Of a stretch of 64,000 bases of DNA, positions 50,823 to 59,459 are shown piece after piece (the first letter of the stretch is position 1; the number at the start of each line of letters is the position of its first letter). The notes under the pieces were generated by a model. That model saw only the letters and a list, made by a program, of their open reading frames with translations. It did no database searches and was not told where the DNA came from. The stretch covers positions 448,435-512,434 of the forward strand of contig NZ_SORN01000001.1 of NCBI RefSeq assembly GCF_004366635.1, in the 5' to 3' direction. The stretch is from Roseinatronobacter bogoriensis DSM 18756 (GTDB taxonomy: Bacteria; Pseudomonadota; Alphaproteobacteria; Rhodobacterales; Rhodobacteraceae). Both the position numbers and the translations under genes were made by a program.

Positions 50823-51698
50823 TCAGTTGCTGCGGGCGATAACGAATTGCGCGGCCTCGCGCAACTGCTGTGCATCATCGCCGTAGGTTTGCAAGGCATC
50901 CTGCGCCTGCGTGATCAGGTCGCATGCGCGCATCTTCGCCCCCTCCAGCCCCAGTTCCGAAACGAAGGTGGCTTTGCCTGCGGTCTGGTCCTTGTTCAGG
51001 CGCTTTCCAGCCAAGGCTGCATCCCCCTCGACATCTAGGATGTCATCAGCAATTTGAAAGGCCAACCCAAGTGCGCGGGCATAATTGGCCAGATGTGACG
51101 GGTCCGCCCCCGCCATCCGTGCCCCCGCACAGGCAGACCATTCGATCAATGCGCCGGTCTTACCCGCCTGCAATGCCGTGATCGCATCCAGCGACAAGGG
51201 GGCAGATGCGGTTTCAGCGGCGATATCCAGCGCCTGACCCAGTACCATGCCGCCGCCGCCCGCGGCCTGCGCCATGGAAGCGATCAGCGCCAACCGCGCG
51301 TCAGGGGTGGGCGCAGCATCGCCCCGCGCGAGCAGGCCGAAAGCAAGGCTTTGCAACGCATCGCCCACCAGAATAGCCGTTGCTTCATCCCATTTCACAT
51401 GAACGGTGGGCTGGCCGCGGCGCAGATCGTCGTCATCCATGGCGGGCAGGTCATCATGCACCAGCGAATAAGCGTGGATGGCCTCGATCGCGGCGGCGGC
51501 CTGAACGGCCATTTCGGCGGGGATGTTATGCAACCGCGCGGTTTCCAGCACCAGAAAGCCGCGCAATTTCTTGCCGCCGCGCGCAGCATAGGCCATCGCC
51601 GCACGCACGTTGCTTTCGGGCAGGGCCGCAATTTCGGCCTGAAGCCGCGCCTCGGTCAGCTGTGCCGCGACTTCCAGCGCCGTGGTGAACCCGTTCAT
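50823..51698 (-). CDS. ispA: Farnesyl diphosphate synthase
   Basis: A 291-residue short-chain trans-prenyltransferase. The first Asp-rich motif is DDLPAMDDDDLRRG and the second is DDILDVEGD; GKKLRGFLVLE (Lys/Arg for diphosphate binding) and FQIADD are present. The residues before the first DD motif fit a bacterial FPP synthase (HAYSLVHDDLP). It makes the C15 precursor for longer prenyl chains. It overlaps xseB by 4 bases and lies 45 bases before dxs. Confidence 0.95.
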   Translation of the reverse strand: MNGFTTALEVAAQLTEARLQAEIAALPESNVRAAMAYAARGGKKLRGFLVLETARLHNIPAEMAVQAAAAIEAIHAYSLVHDDLPAMDDDDLRRGQPTVHVKWDEATAILVGDALQSLAFGLLARGDAAPTPDARLALIASMAQAAGGGGMVLGQALDIAAETASAPLSLDAITALQAGKTGALIEWSACAGARMAGADPSHLANYARALGLAFQIADDILDVEGDAALAGKRLNKDQTAGKATFVSELGLEGAKMRACDLITQAQDALQTYGDDAQQLREAAQFVIARSN

Positions 51699-51934
51699 GC
51701 CGAGAAGGGCTCCGTGCCTTTGGGGGTGCCGTCTTCGGACAGGCGGATCGCCTCGACGCGCATCTGTGCCTCATTCAGGCGGGTTTCGCAGTGTTTCTTC
51801 AACTCTGCCCCGCGTTCATAAAGCGTGATCGACTGGTCCAGCGGGACATCGCCACGTTCCAGACGCGTGACAATTTCCTCCAACCCGCGCAGGGCGTCTT
51901 CAAAGCTCATCTCGGCAACAGGTTTGTCACTCAT
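51695..51934 (-). CDS. xseB: Exonuclease VII small subunit
   Basis: A 79-residue helical protein, normal length for XseB. The family motif MSFEDALRGLEEIVTRLERGD and LDQSITLYERGAELKKHCE form the helical hairpin that binds the large subunit XseA. Exonuclease VII degrades single-stranded DNA. The xseB-ispA-dxs order is widespread in proteobacteria. Both ends overlap neighbours by 4 bases. Confidence 0.96.
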   Translation of the reverse strand: MSDKPVAEMSFEDALRGLEEIVTRLERGDVPLDQSITLYERGAELKKHCETRLNEAQMRVEAIRLSEDGTPKGTEPFSA

Positions 51935-52866
51935 GCGCCCTTCTCCATCAAGACACGGATATGCGCTGCGACACTTCGGCCCAACGCATCGAGGTCATAG
52001 CCCCCTTCCAGCACCGAAACCAGCCGCCCCGCGCAGTGGCGCGCGGCAATGTCGCATAGCGCGCCGGTAACCCATGCGAAATCATCCTCCAGCAACTCCA
52101 GCTGCGCCAAGGGGTCGTCGCGATGTGCATCGAACCCGGCGGAGACAAGGACCAGTTCGGGCGCAAAACGGTCCAGTTGCGGCAAGACCATGTCTTCATA
52201 GATGCGGCGAAAACTGGCCCCGTCCGTGCCGGGGGGTAGGGGAATATTCATCACATTGCTGAATGCGCCACGCTCTTCCGCCTTGCCAGTGCCGGGCCAG
52301 AGCGGCATCTGATGGCTGGACACGAAGAAGGCGCGCTGTTCATCCCACAGCAGATCCTGTGTGCCATTGCCATGATGCACATCGAAATCCACAACCGCGA
52401 CACGCTGCAACCCGTGGCGTTCCATCGCATGACACGCCGCAATCGCAACCGTCCCGAACAGGCAAAACCCCATCGGTGTGGCGCGTTCTGCGTGATGGCC
52501 GGGGGGGCGCAGCCCGACAAAGGCGTTTTGTGCCGTCCCTTCCATGACCAGATTAACCGCTTGGCAGGCCCCGCCAACGCCGCGCAGTGCCGCGTTCATG
52601 GAACCGGGTGAAACATGCGTGTCGGCATCCAGCTGGTAGATTCCCGCCGCCGGCAGGGCTTTGCGAATGCGGCTGATATATTGTTCGGGGTGGCACAGCA
52701 AAAGCTGGTCTTCGGTCCCAAGGGGCGCATCCAGCCGCATCAGCCCGGCAAATTCCGGTGCATTCAGGGCAGAGGCAATCGCCGTCATCCGGGCAATTTG
52801 CTCGGGGTGGCCAGCGGGGGTCTGGTGGCTAAGGGCATCGGGGTGGGTAAGATATGCTGTCGTCAT
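51931..52866 (-). CDS. Histone deacetylase-family amidohydrolase
   Basis: A 311-residue zinc deacetylase of the HDAC/AcuC-type class. The catalytic His pair is in LRPPGHHAER, and metal ligands lie in DFDVHHGNGTQ and the SAGFDAHRDDP motif. It resembles class II HDACs more than the acetylpolyamine amidohydrolase encoded at 26817-27833. It is the first gene of an operon with xseB, ispA and dxs, which is a common alphaproteobacterial arrangement without a known reason. Substrate is unknown. Confidence 0.92.
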   Translation of the reverse strand: MTTAYLTHPDALSHQTPAGHPEQIARMTAIASALNAPEFAGLMRLDAPLGTEDQLLLCHPEQYISRIRKALPAAGIYQLDADTHVSPGSMNAALRGVGGACQAVNLVMEGTAQNAFVGLRPPGHHAERATPMGFCLFGTVAIAACHAMERHGLQRVAVVDFDVHHGNGTQDLLWDEQRAFFVSSHQMPLWPGTGKAEERGAFSNVMNIPLPPGTDGASFRRIYEDMVLPQLDRFAPELVLVSAGFDAHRDDPLAQLELLEDDFAWVTGALCDIAARHCAGRLVSVLEGGYDLDALGRSVAAHIRVLMEKGA

Positions 52867-52996
52867 GGCGTGAAGCTAATCTATTGGAACAAGCGGGGGA
52901 AGAGCGATTCTGTGCTATCTGATGCTTGTCGCTTACGCGTGGGAATGCCAGTGTCAGACATGGGCCACGACGCCGGAGAGAGTAAGGGAAACGCAT

Positions 52997-54478
52997 ATGT
53001 CATCAAATAAAACACTGTCCATCCTGACCCCGCCCGCGTCCGAGCATCGCTTCATGACAGACCCGGACAAGGCGGTGGCCTGTCTGGAAGAGCTTTATTC
53101 CAACGCAACGCGGTTTCTTGTCGAAGCGTTCAACCGCGTCGTGAGTGGCGAGAAAACCTCGGCGCGGTATCGTGCGTTCTATCCCGAGATCAGGTTCTCG
53201 ACATCGCGCTATGACCAGATCGATTCGCGCCTGAGCTTTGGCCATGTGTCAGAGCCGGGCAGCTATGCGTCTACCGTGACGCGCCCTGACCTGTTCCGCC
53301 ATTACTTGCGCCAACAAATCGCATTGCTGATGCAGAATCATGGGGTGCCAGTCAGCATTGGCCCCTCGATGACTCCAATTCCGCTGCATTTCGCAATGGC
53401 CGGTCGCGGCGATGTCAGCCTGCCTGAAAATGGGGATCTGGCGCTTTCCCTGCGGGACCTGTTCGATGTGCCAGATCTGGCCACAACCAATGATGACATC
53501 GTCAATGGCGAGCGCGCGCAAAATGATGATGGCTCGCGCCCGCTGGCATTGTTCACGGCGCAGCGCATAGATTATTCGCTCGCGCGGCTGGCGCATTACA
53601 CAGCGACAGAGCCGGAGCATTTTCAGAACCATATCCTGTTTACCAACTATCAGTTTTATGTGGACGAGTTCGAGGCCTTTGCGCGGGATCAGTTGCGCGA
53701 CCCCGATAGCGGCTACACCGCCTTTGTCGCGCCCGGCAATTGCGAACTGACCGACCCGGATGGCGAAATACCCGCCCTGCCGCGCTTGCCACAAATGCCG
53801 ACCTATCACCTCAAGCGGCCGCATGGGGCGGGGATTACGCTGGTCAATATCGGGGTCGGGCCATCGAATGCGAAAACCGCCACGGACCATATCGCCGTGC
53901 TGCGCCCACATGCATGGCTGATGGTGGGCCATTGCGCGGGGTTGCGGAACTCTCAGGCGCTGGGCGATTTCGTGCTGGCCCATGCTTACCTGCGCGAAGA
54001 CAATGTGCTGGATGCCGATCTGCCTGTCTGGGTGCCGATTCCTGCGCTGGCTGAAATTCAGATTGCGTTGCAGGATGCCGTGGCGCAGGTCACGCAACTG
54101 GAAGGTTATGCCCTCAAGCAGATCATGCGCACGGGCACTGTTGCCACAATCGACAACCGGAACTGGGAATTGCGCGACCAGTCCGGCCCGGTCCAGCGAC
54201 TAAGCCAGTCGCGCGCGATTGCGCTGGATATGGAAAGTGCCACCATTGCCGCGAACGGTTTCCGCTTTCGTGTGCCCTATGGCACATTGCTCTGCGTCTC
54301 GGACAAGCCGCTGCATGGCGAGTTGAAACTACCGGGAATGGCGTCGTCTTTCTACAAGACGCAGGTTTCGCGTCATTTGCAGATCGGGATTCGCGCGATG
54401 GAGCTGTTGCGTGAAATGCCGCTGGAGAAAATTCACAGCAGAAAACTGCGCTCGTTTAACGAAACAGCCTTTCTATAG
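52997..54478 (+). CDS. amn: AMP nucleosidase
   Basis: A 493-residue enzyme that splits AMP into adenine and ribose 5-phosphate, adjusting adenylate levels. The N-terminal Amn domain contains PEIRFSTSRYDQIDSRLSFGHV; the C-terminal nucleoside-phosphorylase fold has NIGVGPSNAKTATDHIA, MVGHCAGLRNSQ and LDMESATIAANGFRFRVPYGTLLCVSDKPLHGELKLPG. Length matches E. coli Amn. The frame opens at 52922, but the ATG at 52997 (MSSNKTLS) gives the family start. It is transcribed divergently from the HDAC-led operon. Confidence 0.95.
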   Translation: MSSNKTLSILTPPASEHRFMTDPDKAVACLEELYSNATRFLVEAFNRVVSGEKTSARYRAFYPEIRFSTSRYDQIDSRLSFGHVSEPGSYASTVTRPDLFRHYLRQQIALLMQNHGVPVSIGPSMTPIPLHFAMAGRGDVSLPENGDLALSLRDLFDVPDLATTNDDIVNGERAQNDDGSRPLALFTAQRIDYSLARLAHYTATEPEHFQNHILFTNYQFYVDEFEAFARDQLRDPDSGYTAFVAPGNCELTDPDGEIPALPRLPQMPTYHLKRPHGAGITLVNIGVGPSNAKTATDHIAVLRPHAWLMVGHCAGLRNSQALGDFVLAHAYLREDNVLDADLPVWVPIPALAEIQIALQDAVAQVTQLEGYALKQIMRTGTVATIDNRNWELRDQSGPVQRLSQSRAIALDMESATIAANGFRFRVPYGTLLCVSDKPLHGELKLPGMASSFYKTQVSRHLQIGIRAMELLREMPLEKIHSRKLRSFNETAFL

Positions 54479-54631
54479 GGGATTTTTTCTGAGGTTTTCT
54501 ACGAAAAAGCGACTTTTTATGCTTATGGGGTGATTGCCTGTTGGTGAAATCTAGGGCTAGATGCGCCCCGCAACGATAAAGTTGAGTGGCGCATAGCTTT
54601 GCCGCCGAATAAAATAACAAAGGAGTACGAG

Positions 54632-54922
54632 ATGACCGCTAAACCGATGACCAAGACCCAACTCGTCGCAGCATTGGCAGAAAAGATGGATGCCGACAAA
54701 AAGACTGCTACCGCTGCACTGGATGCGGTTGCGGAACTGGTCATGCAGGAAGTGTCTGCCGGTGGCGCGATCACGCTGCCCGGAATAGGCAAGATCATGT
54801 GCCGCGCCCGCCCAGAGCGTCAGGTCCGCAACCCCGCTACAGGCGAGACTATGACCAAGGCAGCAGACAAGGCAGTGAAGGTCACAATCGCGAAAGCCCT
54901 GAAAGACGCGGTCAACGGCTAA
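54632..54922 (+). CDS. hup: HU-family DNA-binding protein
   Basis: A 96-residue nucleoid protein. The N-terminal helical dimer part is MTKTQLVAALAEKMDADKKTATAALDAV; the beta-arm stretch ITLPGIGKIMCRARPERQVRNPATGE matches HU, although its Pro tip RNPATGE is kept while the usual GFGTF is GIGKI. It bends and compacts DNA. The ATG at 54632 has a strong AGGAG site. A textbook terminator follows 19 bases after the stop, so it is a single-gene unit. Confidence 0.93.
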   Translation: MTAKPMTKTQLVAALAEKMDADKKTATAALDAVAELVMQEVSAGGAITLPGIGKIMCRARPERQVRNPATGETMTKAADKAVKVTIAKALKDAVNG

Positions 54923-54941
54923 GTCCCGATAAAATTCTTTG

Positions 54942-54972
54942 AAAAGGCCACCCGGTTTCGGGTGGCCTTTTT
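54942..54972 (+). terminator. HU gene terminator
   Basis: A 13-bp perfect stem (54942-54954 with 54959-54971), GTTT loop and T-rich end, shortly after the HU stop codon. The flanking A and T tracts would make it work in both directions. Confidence 0.95.
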
Positions 54973-55133
54973 CGTAAAAAGCCCTTCGGCCGCCGTACCA
55001 ACATATATCGGCCCTTGCATCTGTCACAAAGACGGACCACAGTTGGGGTACAATTTGATGCGCTCTCCCTCGCATCCGCTACTGCAACGCATGACAAGTT
55101 CATGCGCCTTTGCGCATGAGGGAGAGGAAGGCA

Positions 55134-56048
55134 ATGAAAAGACGCAGCTTTATGCAGAGCACTGGCGCAGTGGCGCTGGCGATGTCCCTGCCACGGCAGC
55201 TTCAGGCAAGAACCACATGGCAACAGGACGGGACGCGCATAGACATGCTGTCCGACGGGTATCTGGAATTGCCTGCGGACATGATGCTGGAGAATATGCC
55301 ACAGGATGAACTGGCGGAAATTCTGGCCCGTTATGACCTGAATAGCGATCAGCTTGAACCACCCTGCAATCTGGTGCTGCTGCGCGATGGGCCGCGCGTT
55401 GTCCTGTTTGATATTGGCGCGGGGCCGGATTTCATGCCCTCGGTTGGTCATATGATGCAGGCGATGGAATCCTTGGGTGTCAGCCCAGATGACATTACGC
55501 ATCTGGTCATAACCCATGCGCATCCCGATCATATCTGGGGACTGCTGGATGATTTCGATGAACCCATGCTGCCCAATGCCGAGGTAATGATGGGGCGCGC
55601 AGAATGGGAGTACTGGATGGACCCCGACACGGTCGAAAGCATTGGTGCCGCGCGGCAATCCTTTGCGGTGGGCGCACAGCGGCGACTGGTCGAGGTGCAG
55701 GATCATGTGACCCTGTTCGATGATGGTGCCGAAGTGCTGCCGGGTGTCGAAGCGATATCGACCCCCGGTCACACGCCCGGACATATGTCCTTTGCGCTGA
55801 ACTTTGCAGGGCAGCAGTTGATTGTTACTGGCGATGCGCTGGTAAACCATCATCTGGCATTTGAGCGGCCCGAATGGCTGTCTGGGTCTGATCATGACCT
55901 TGAACAGGCCGCGCAAACACGGCTGCGCCTGCTGGACCGGATCACGGCAGATGATCTGACAATCCTTGGCTTCCATCTGCCCGAGGGGGGCATGGGCCGC
56001 GCCGAACGGCTGGCCGAAAACCGTTATCGCTTTCACGCAGGAGCTTAA
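55134..56048 (+). CDS. MBL-fold metallohydrolase with Tat signal
   Basis: A 304-residue exported protein. The N-terminus MKRRSFMQSTGAVALAMSLP is a twin-arginine signal. The metallo-beta-lactamase domain has the intact metal motif THAHPDH (H-x-H-x-D-H), a later His in STPGHTPGHMS, Asp in VTGDALVNH and a final His in LGFHLPEGG, so a dinuclear zinc site is expected. The substrate is unknown. A GGAGAGGAAGG site precedes the ATG. It is separated by 1 base from the next MBL-fold gene. Confidence 0.9.
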   Translation: MKRRSFMQSTGAVALAMSLPRQLQARTTWQQDGTRIDMLSDGYLELPADMMLENMPQDELAEILARYDLNSDQLEPPCNLVLLRDGPRVVLFDIGAGPDFMPSVGHMMQAMESLGVSPDDITHLVITHAHPDHIWGLLDDFDEPMLPNAEVMMGRAEWEYWMDPDTVESIGAARQSFAVGAQRRLVEVQDHVTLFDDGAEVLPGVEAISTPGHTPGHMSFALNFAGQQLIVTGDALVNHHLAFERPEWLSGSDHDLEQAAQTRLRLLDRITADDLTILGFHLPEGGMGRAERLAENRYRFHAGA

Positions 56049-56049
56049 T

Positions 56050-57003
56050 ATGAAACCAATATCAGCGATTTGCGCCGTTGCATGTCTTTGGGCGGGCGTT
56101 GCTCTGGCCTCAGAGGATATTCCCGACAAGTACCCTCAGTCCGTCCTCTATAACAAACCGGTAGAGGTGATCCCGAATGTCTGGACATCCATTGGTGCAA
56201 CAGCCCCGCCCACTTATGAGAATTCAGGCCATAACAATAACCTGAGCTTCATCATCACAGGGGAAGGCGTCGTGGTCGTCAATTCGGGCGCGTCCTATCA
56301 GATTGCGCAGGCGCTTCACGAAGAAATCCGCATTCGGACCGATCAGGACGTCATGCTGGTTGTCGCTGAAAACGGGCAGGGCCACGCCATGCTGGGCAAT
56401 AATTACTGGATCGATCAGGGCGTCCCCGTTCTGGCCCATGTCGATGCGGCGGCAGAGTTCGAGAAAGATTCCGGTCAGGCATTTGCCAGCCTGCAAAACT
56501 ACGCGCGCGAGAAATCCGAGGGCACCGTTCCGATGCAACCGACCGAAACATTCGAGGATCGGGTCGAGTTGACGATGGGCGATTTTCGTATCGAAGTGCT
56601 GCATCTTGGCCCTGCCCACAGCCCCGGTGATACGCAGGTCTGGCTGCCCGAACAGTCGCTGGTGATCGCGGGCGATATCGCCTTTCATGAACGTATGCCC
56701 CCGATCTTTGAGGGGACCTGCACATCGTGCTGGATTGATACATGGGAGAATGCGTTTGAACCGCTGGGCGCAACCTATGTCATTCCGGGCCACGGCCACC
56801 CCACCAACATGGCACAGGTGCGCCGCTACACGCATGACTATCTGGTCTGGTTGCGTGCCCGAATTGCCGAGCATATCGACGAGGGAGGCGACCTGACGAC
56901 AGCCTATTATGTCGATCAGTCGCCCTATATCCAGCTTGATACCTTTGAGGAACTGGCAACGCGCAATGCTGGCGTTGTCTTTGCCGAGATGGAGTGGGAA
57001 TAA
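56050..57003 (+). CDS. MBL-fold protein with degenerate metal site
   Basis: A 317-residue exported protein with a signal peptide (ICAVACLWAGVALA). The overall plan is SoxH/quinoprotein-relay-type MBL: VIPNVWTSIG near the start, the SGHNNNLSFIITGEGVVVVNSG strand, AHSPGDTQVW, IAGDIAFHERMPP and IPGHGHPT near the end. However, the canonical H-x-H-x-D-H is replaced by E-N-G-Q-G-H in VAENGQGHAMLGNNYW, so metal binding at one site should be lost or altered. It is probably cotranscribed with the preceding intact MBL gene. Role unknown. Confidence 0.85.
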   Translation: MKPISAICAVACLWAGVALASEDIPDKYPQSVLYNKPVEVIPNVWTSIGATAPPTYENSGHNNNLSFIITGEGVVVVNSGASYQIAQALHEEIRIRTDQDVMLVVAENGQGHAMLGNNYWIDQGVPVLAHVDAAAEFEKDSGQAFASLQNYAREKSEGTVPMQPTETFEDRVELTMGDFRIEVLHLGPAHSPGDTQVWLPEQSLVIAGDIAFHERMPPIFEGTCTSCWIDTWENAFEPLGATYVIPGHGHPTNMAQVRRYTHDYLVWLRARIAEHIDEGGDLTTAYYVDQSPYIQLDTFEELATRNAGVVFAEMEWE

Positions 57004-57081
57004 CCGACGATCGGCCCTGCGCGCAGGTTTTGTGCGCAGGGCTGCTGGACTTTGTCCATCGGGCGCGCGAAACAGGGCGAC

Positions 57082-58239
57082 ATGAACACCTGCACCCTGA
57101 CAGATACCCAGATAGCGGCGCTCACAGCGTTGCGCCGTCGTTTGCATCAGCATCCCGAAGTTTCCGGCGACGAAGCTGGGACTGCTGCTCTCATTCGTCA
57201 GTTTCTGCGCGCAACATCCCCCGATCAGATCATCGAGGGCCTTGGCGGGCATGGTCTGGCGGTTGTTTATGATAGTGGGCATCCGGGGCCAACTGTGTTG
57301 TTCCGCGCCGAACTGGATGCCCTGCCTATCCAAGAGCAGACAGGTCTGGACCACGCCTCGGCTATTCCCGGTGTGGCTCATCTGTGCGGGCATGACGGGC
57401 ATATGGCCATACTTGCGGGGCTTGGTTTACGGCTGGCGGATAACCGGCCAGCACATGGGCGGGTGATCTTGCTGTTCCAACCCGCCGAGGAAACCGGCGC
57501 GGGCGCACGTGCCGTGTTAAATGACCCGCGGTTTGCAGCGCTGCGCCCCGACTGGGCCTTTGCCCTGCACAATATGCCGGGCATGGCGCTGGGTTCGGTT
57601 GCCGTGGGGGCAGGGCCTGCAAGCTGCGCCTCGGTCGGATTGCGATTTCGCTATCAGGGGCGCGAAGCACATGCGTCACTGCCGGAAACGGGGGCCTCTC
57701 CTGCGGCTGCACTGGCGGGGCTTATGGCATGGGTGGCGCGTCACTCTGTTGCACCGGCAATGGGGCCGGATTTCCGGCTGGCGACATTATGTCATGTGAA
57801 CATGGGTGTGCCTGCTTTCGGGATTGCCCCCGCGCAGGCAGAGGCATTTGTTACCCTGCGCACAGTGGACGACAACGGGCTGGAGGCATTTGTTCAAGAC
57901 ATCTCAACCTCGGCGCAGGAACATGCCGATGGGGTGTCGCTGGAAATCAGCCGCCACGACCATTTCAATGCAACCCGCAATGACCCGCAGGCCGCTACCC
58001 ATGTCACGCGCGCCTGTGAAGCCTTGGGCGTGGCGCGGGGTGATTTTGCCTTGCCCATGCGCGCCTCGGAAGATTTTGGTGCGCTGAGTGGCGCCACTCG
58101 CACCGCCCTGTTCTTTCTGGGTGCGGGCGAAGGGCATCCGGCCTTGCATAACAATGACTATGATTTCCCTGATGCGCTGATACCGACGGGTGTTTCTGTG
58201 TTCTCCCGAACGCTGCAAGAGGTCTTGCACGATAACTAA
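57082..58239 (+). CDS. M20-family amidohydrolase
   Basis: A 385-residue M20D peptidase-family amidohydrolase (hippurate or N-acyl-amino-acid hydrolase type). Start LRRRLHQHPEVSGDE; metal-binding cluster C102-G-H104-D-G-H107; general-base Glu pair in QPAEETGAGA; dimerisation lid domain (about 180-290) and C-terminal MRASEDFG plus HNNDYDFPD. It hydrolyses N-acyl bonds of amino acids. It follows the degenerate MBL gene by 78 bases. The ATG at 57082 gives the usual N-terminus. Confidence 0.9.
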   Translation: MNTCTLTDTQIAALTALRRRLHQHPEVSGDEAGTAALIRQFLRATSPDQIIEGLGGHGLAVVYDSGHPGPTVLFRAELDALPIQEQTGLDHASAIPGVAHLCGHDGHMAILAGLGLRLADNRPAHGRVILLFQPAEETGAGARAVLNDPRFAALRPDWAFALHNMPGMALGSVAVGAGPASCASVGLRFRYQGREAHASLPETGASPAAALAGLMAWVARHSVAPAMGPDFRLATLCHVNMGVPAFGIAPAQAEAFVTLRTVDDNGLEAFVQDISTSAQEHADGVSLEISRHDHFNATRNDPQAATHVTRACEALGVARGDFALPMRASEDFGALSGATRTALFFLGAGEGHPALHNNDYDFPDALIPTGVSVFSRTLQEVLHDN

Positions 58240-58333
58240 GGGCATAAAGGCAGGGTGCAAACTGCAAGGGCTGGTCATTCGGCGTTTTTCCTGCTCAGAA
58301 TGGGAGATAAGCCCCGCACAGAGAGGACCGCAT

Positions 58334-58756
58334 ATGTATTCTCACATTCTGGTAACTGTCGCCTATGAGGCAGAAAAAGATGCCGCCCCATCGCTGGAGA
58401 TTGCGAAAGCGCTGCTGGCACCGGGCGGACAGATCACCTTGATCCATGTGATGGAACCTGCACCTGTTTTCGCACTCAGCTACCTGCCCGAAGGCTGGCG
58501 CGACGAGATGCACGACGCGATCGAGGCCGATATGCGCCGCATGGCCGAAGGTTTGAGTGGTGCCGCGACTGTCGTGGCGGAGGGGGACGCGGCGCATGAA
58601 ATTCTGGAACATGCGCGCGCCCAGAGGGTGGATTGTATCGTCATCGCCTCGCATCGTCCCGGCACCCAGAACCTGTTGCTTGGCTCAACCGCGAGCAAGG
58701 TTGTAGCGCGTGCGCAATGCGCGGTGCATGTCGCGCGCAGGCCACCGGCCAGATGA
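58334..58756 (+). CDS. Universal stress protein (UspA family)
   Basis: A 140-residue USP domain. The start MYSHILVTVAYEAEKDAAPSLEIA and the nucleotide-binding motif G-x2-G-x9-G-S/T in IVIASHRPGTQNLLLGSTASKVV mark an ATP-binding type USP. The motif VIASH is standard. It helps survive starvation or redox stress by an unknown mechanism. A GAGAGGAC site precedes the ATG. Its stop overlaps the next gene (ATGA), so it is coupled to a nucleosidase. Confidence 0.93.
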   Translation: MYSHILVTVAYEAEKDAAPSLEIAKALLAPGGQITLIHVMEPAPVFALSYLPEGWRDEMHDAIEADMRRMAEGLSGAATVVAEGDAAHEILEHARAQRVDCIVIASHRPGTQNLLLGSTASKVVARAQCAVHVARRPPAR

Positions 58757-59394
58757 GTGCATGTGTGATCACGTCCTTCGGGCGCTATCGTGTCCTGTTC
58801 CTGATGGCGGCAGAGGCAGAGTATGGCCCCGCCTTGCGCGCGCGATTCACCCCGGTCATGACCGGGGTTGGCCCGGTCGAGGGGGCGGTGTCCACAGCGG
58901 CCACGCTGGCGGGTTTGCAGGCGACGGAAGGGCTGCCTGATCTTGTCGTCTCGCTTGGCTCTGCCGGGTCGGCGCGGCTGGAACAATGCGCGGTCTTTCA
59001 GGCGCATACGCTGGCTTACCGTGATATGGATGCCACGGCGCTGGGGTTCGAGAAAGGGGTGACGCCCTTTCTGGACCTGCCCGCGCGCTTGCCGCTATCC
59101 TACCAGATTGCCGGTCTGCCCGCCGCCAGCCTGTCAACTGGCGCCAATATCGTTTCTGGCGACATGTACGGGACGATTGCGGAAGATATGGTCGATATGG
59201 AAAGCTATGCCGTGCTGCGCGCCTGTCAGCGCTTTGATGTGCCGTTGATTGCCTTGCGCGGCATATCGGATGGCGCGGCACCGCTGGAAGGGCTGCATAG
59301 CTGGACCGAATATCTGCATATCATCGACGCGCGTCTGGCCGAGGCTGTGGACAGGCTGCGCGCGCAGCTTGAGGCGGAAAACCTGCCGGGCTGA
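58753..59394 (+). CDS. MTA/SAH nucleosidase-like protein
   Basis: A 213-residue nucleoside-phosphorylase-fold protein resembling 5'-methylthioadenosine/S-adenosylhomocysteine nucleosidase: GVGPVEGAVSTAATL, VVSLGSAGSARLE, the IVSGDMYG site, and VDMESYAVLRACQRFDVPLIALRGISDGA with the conserved Met-Glu pair that binds ribose, and Asp in ISDGA. It would recycle MTA/SAH or a related nucleoside. Its N-terminus (FLMAAEAEYGP) is close to the family form. It overlaps the USP stop by 4 bases. Confidence 0.86.
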   Translation: MSACVITSFGRYRVLFLMAAEAEYGPALRARFTPVMTGVGPVEGAVSTAATLAGLQATEGLPDLVVSLGSAGSARLEQCAVFQAHTLAYRDMDATALGFEKGVTPFLDLPARLPLSYQIAGLPAASLSTGANIVSGDMYGTIAEDMVDMESYAVLRACQRFDVPLIALRGISDGAAPLEGLHSWTEYLHIIDARLAEAVDRLRAQLEAENLPG

Positions 59395-59459
59395 GAGGAT
59401 GTGCCCATCACACTGCGCGCGGTGCCACGGTTCTGTTTCTGAACGGGAGGAATGCCCAC

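Noticed and set aside
54912..57402. Two long minus-strand ORFs opposite the MBL-fold genes
   Set aside because: Shadow frames; the plus strand has signal peptides, metal motifs and ribosome sites for both MBL genes.
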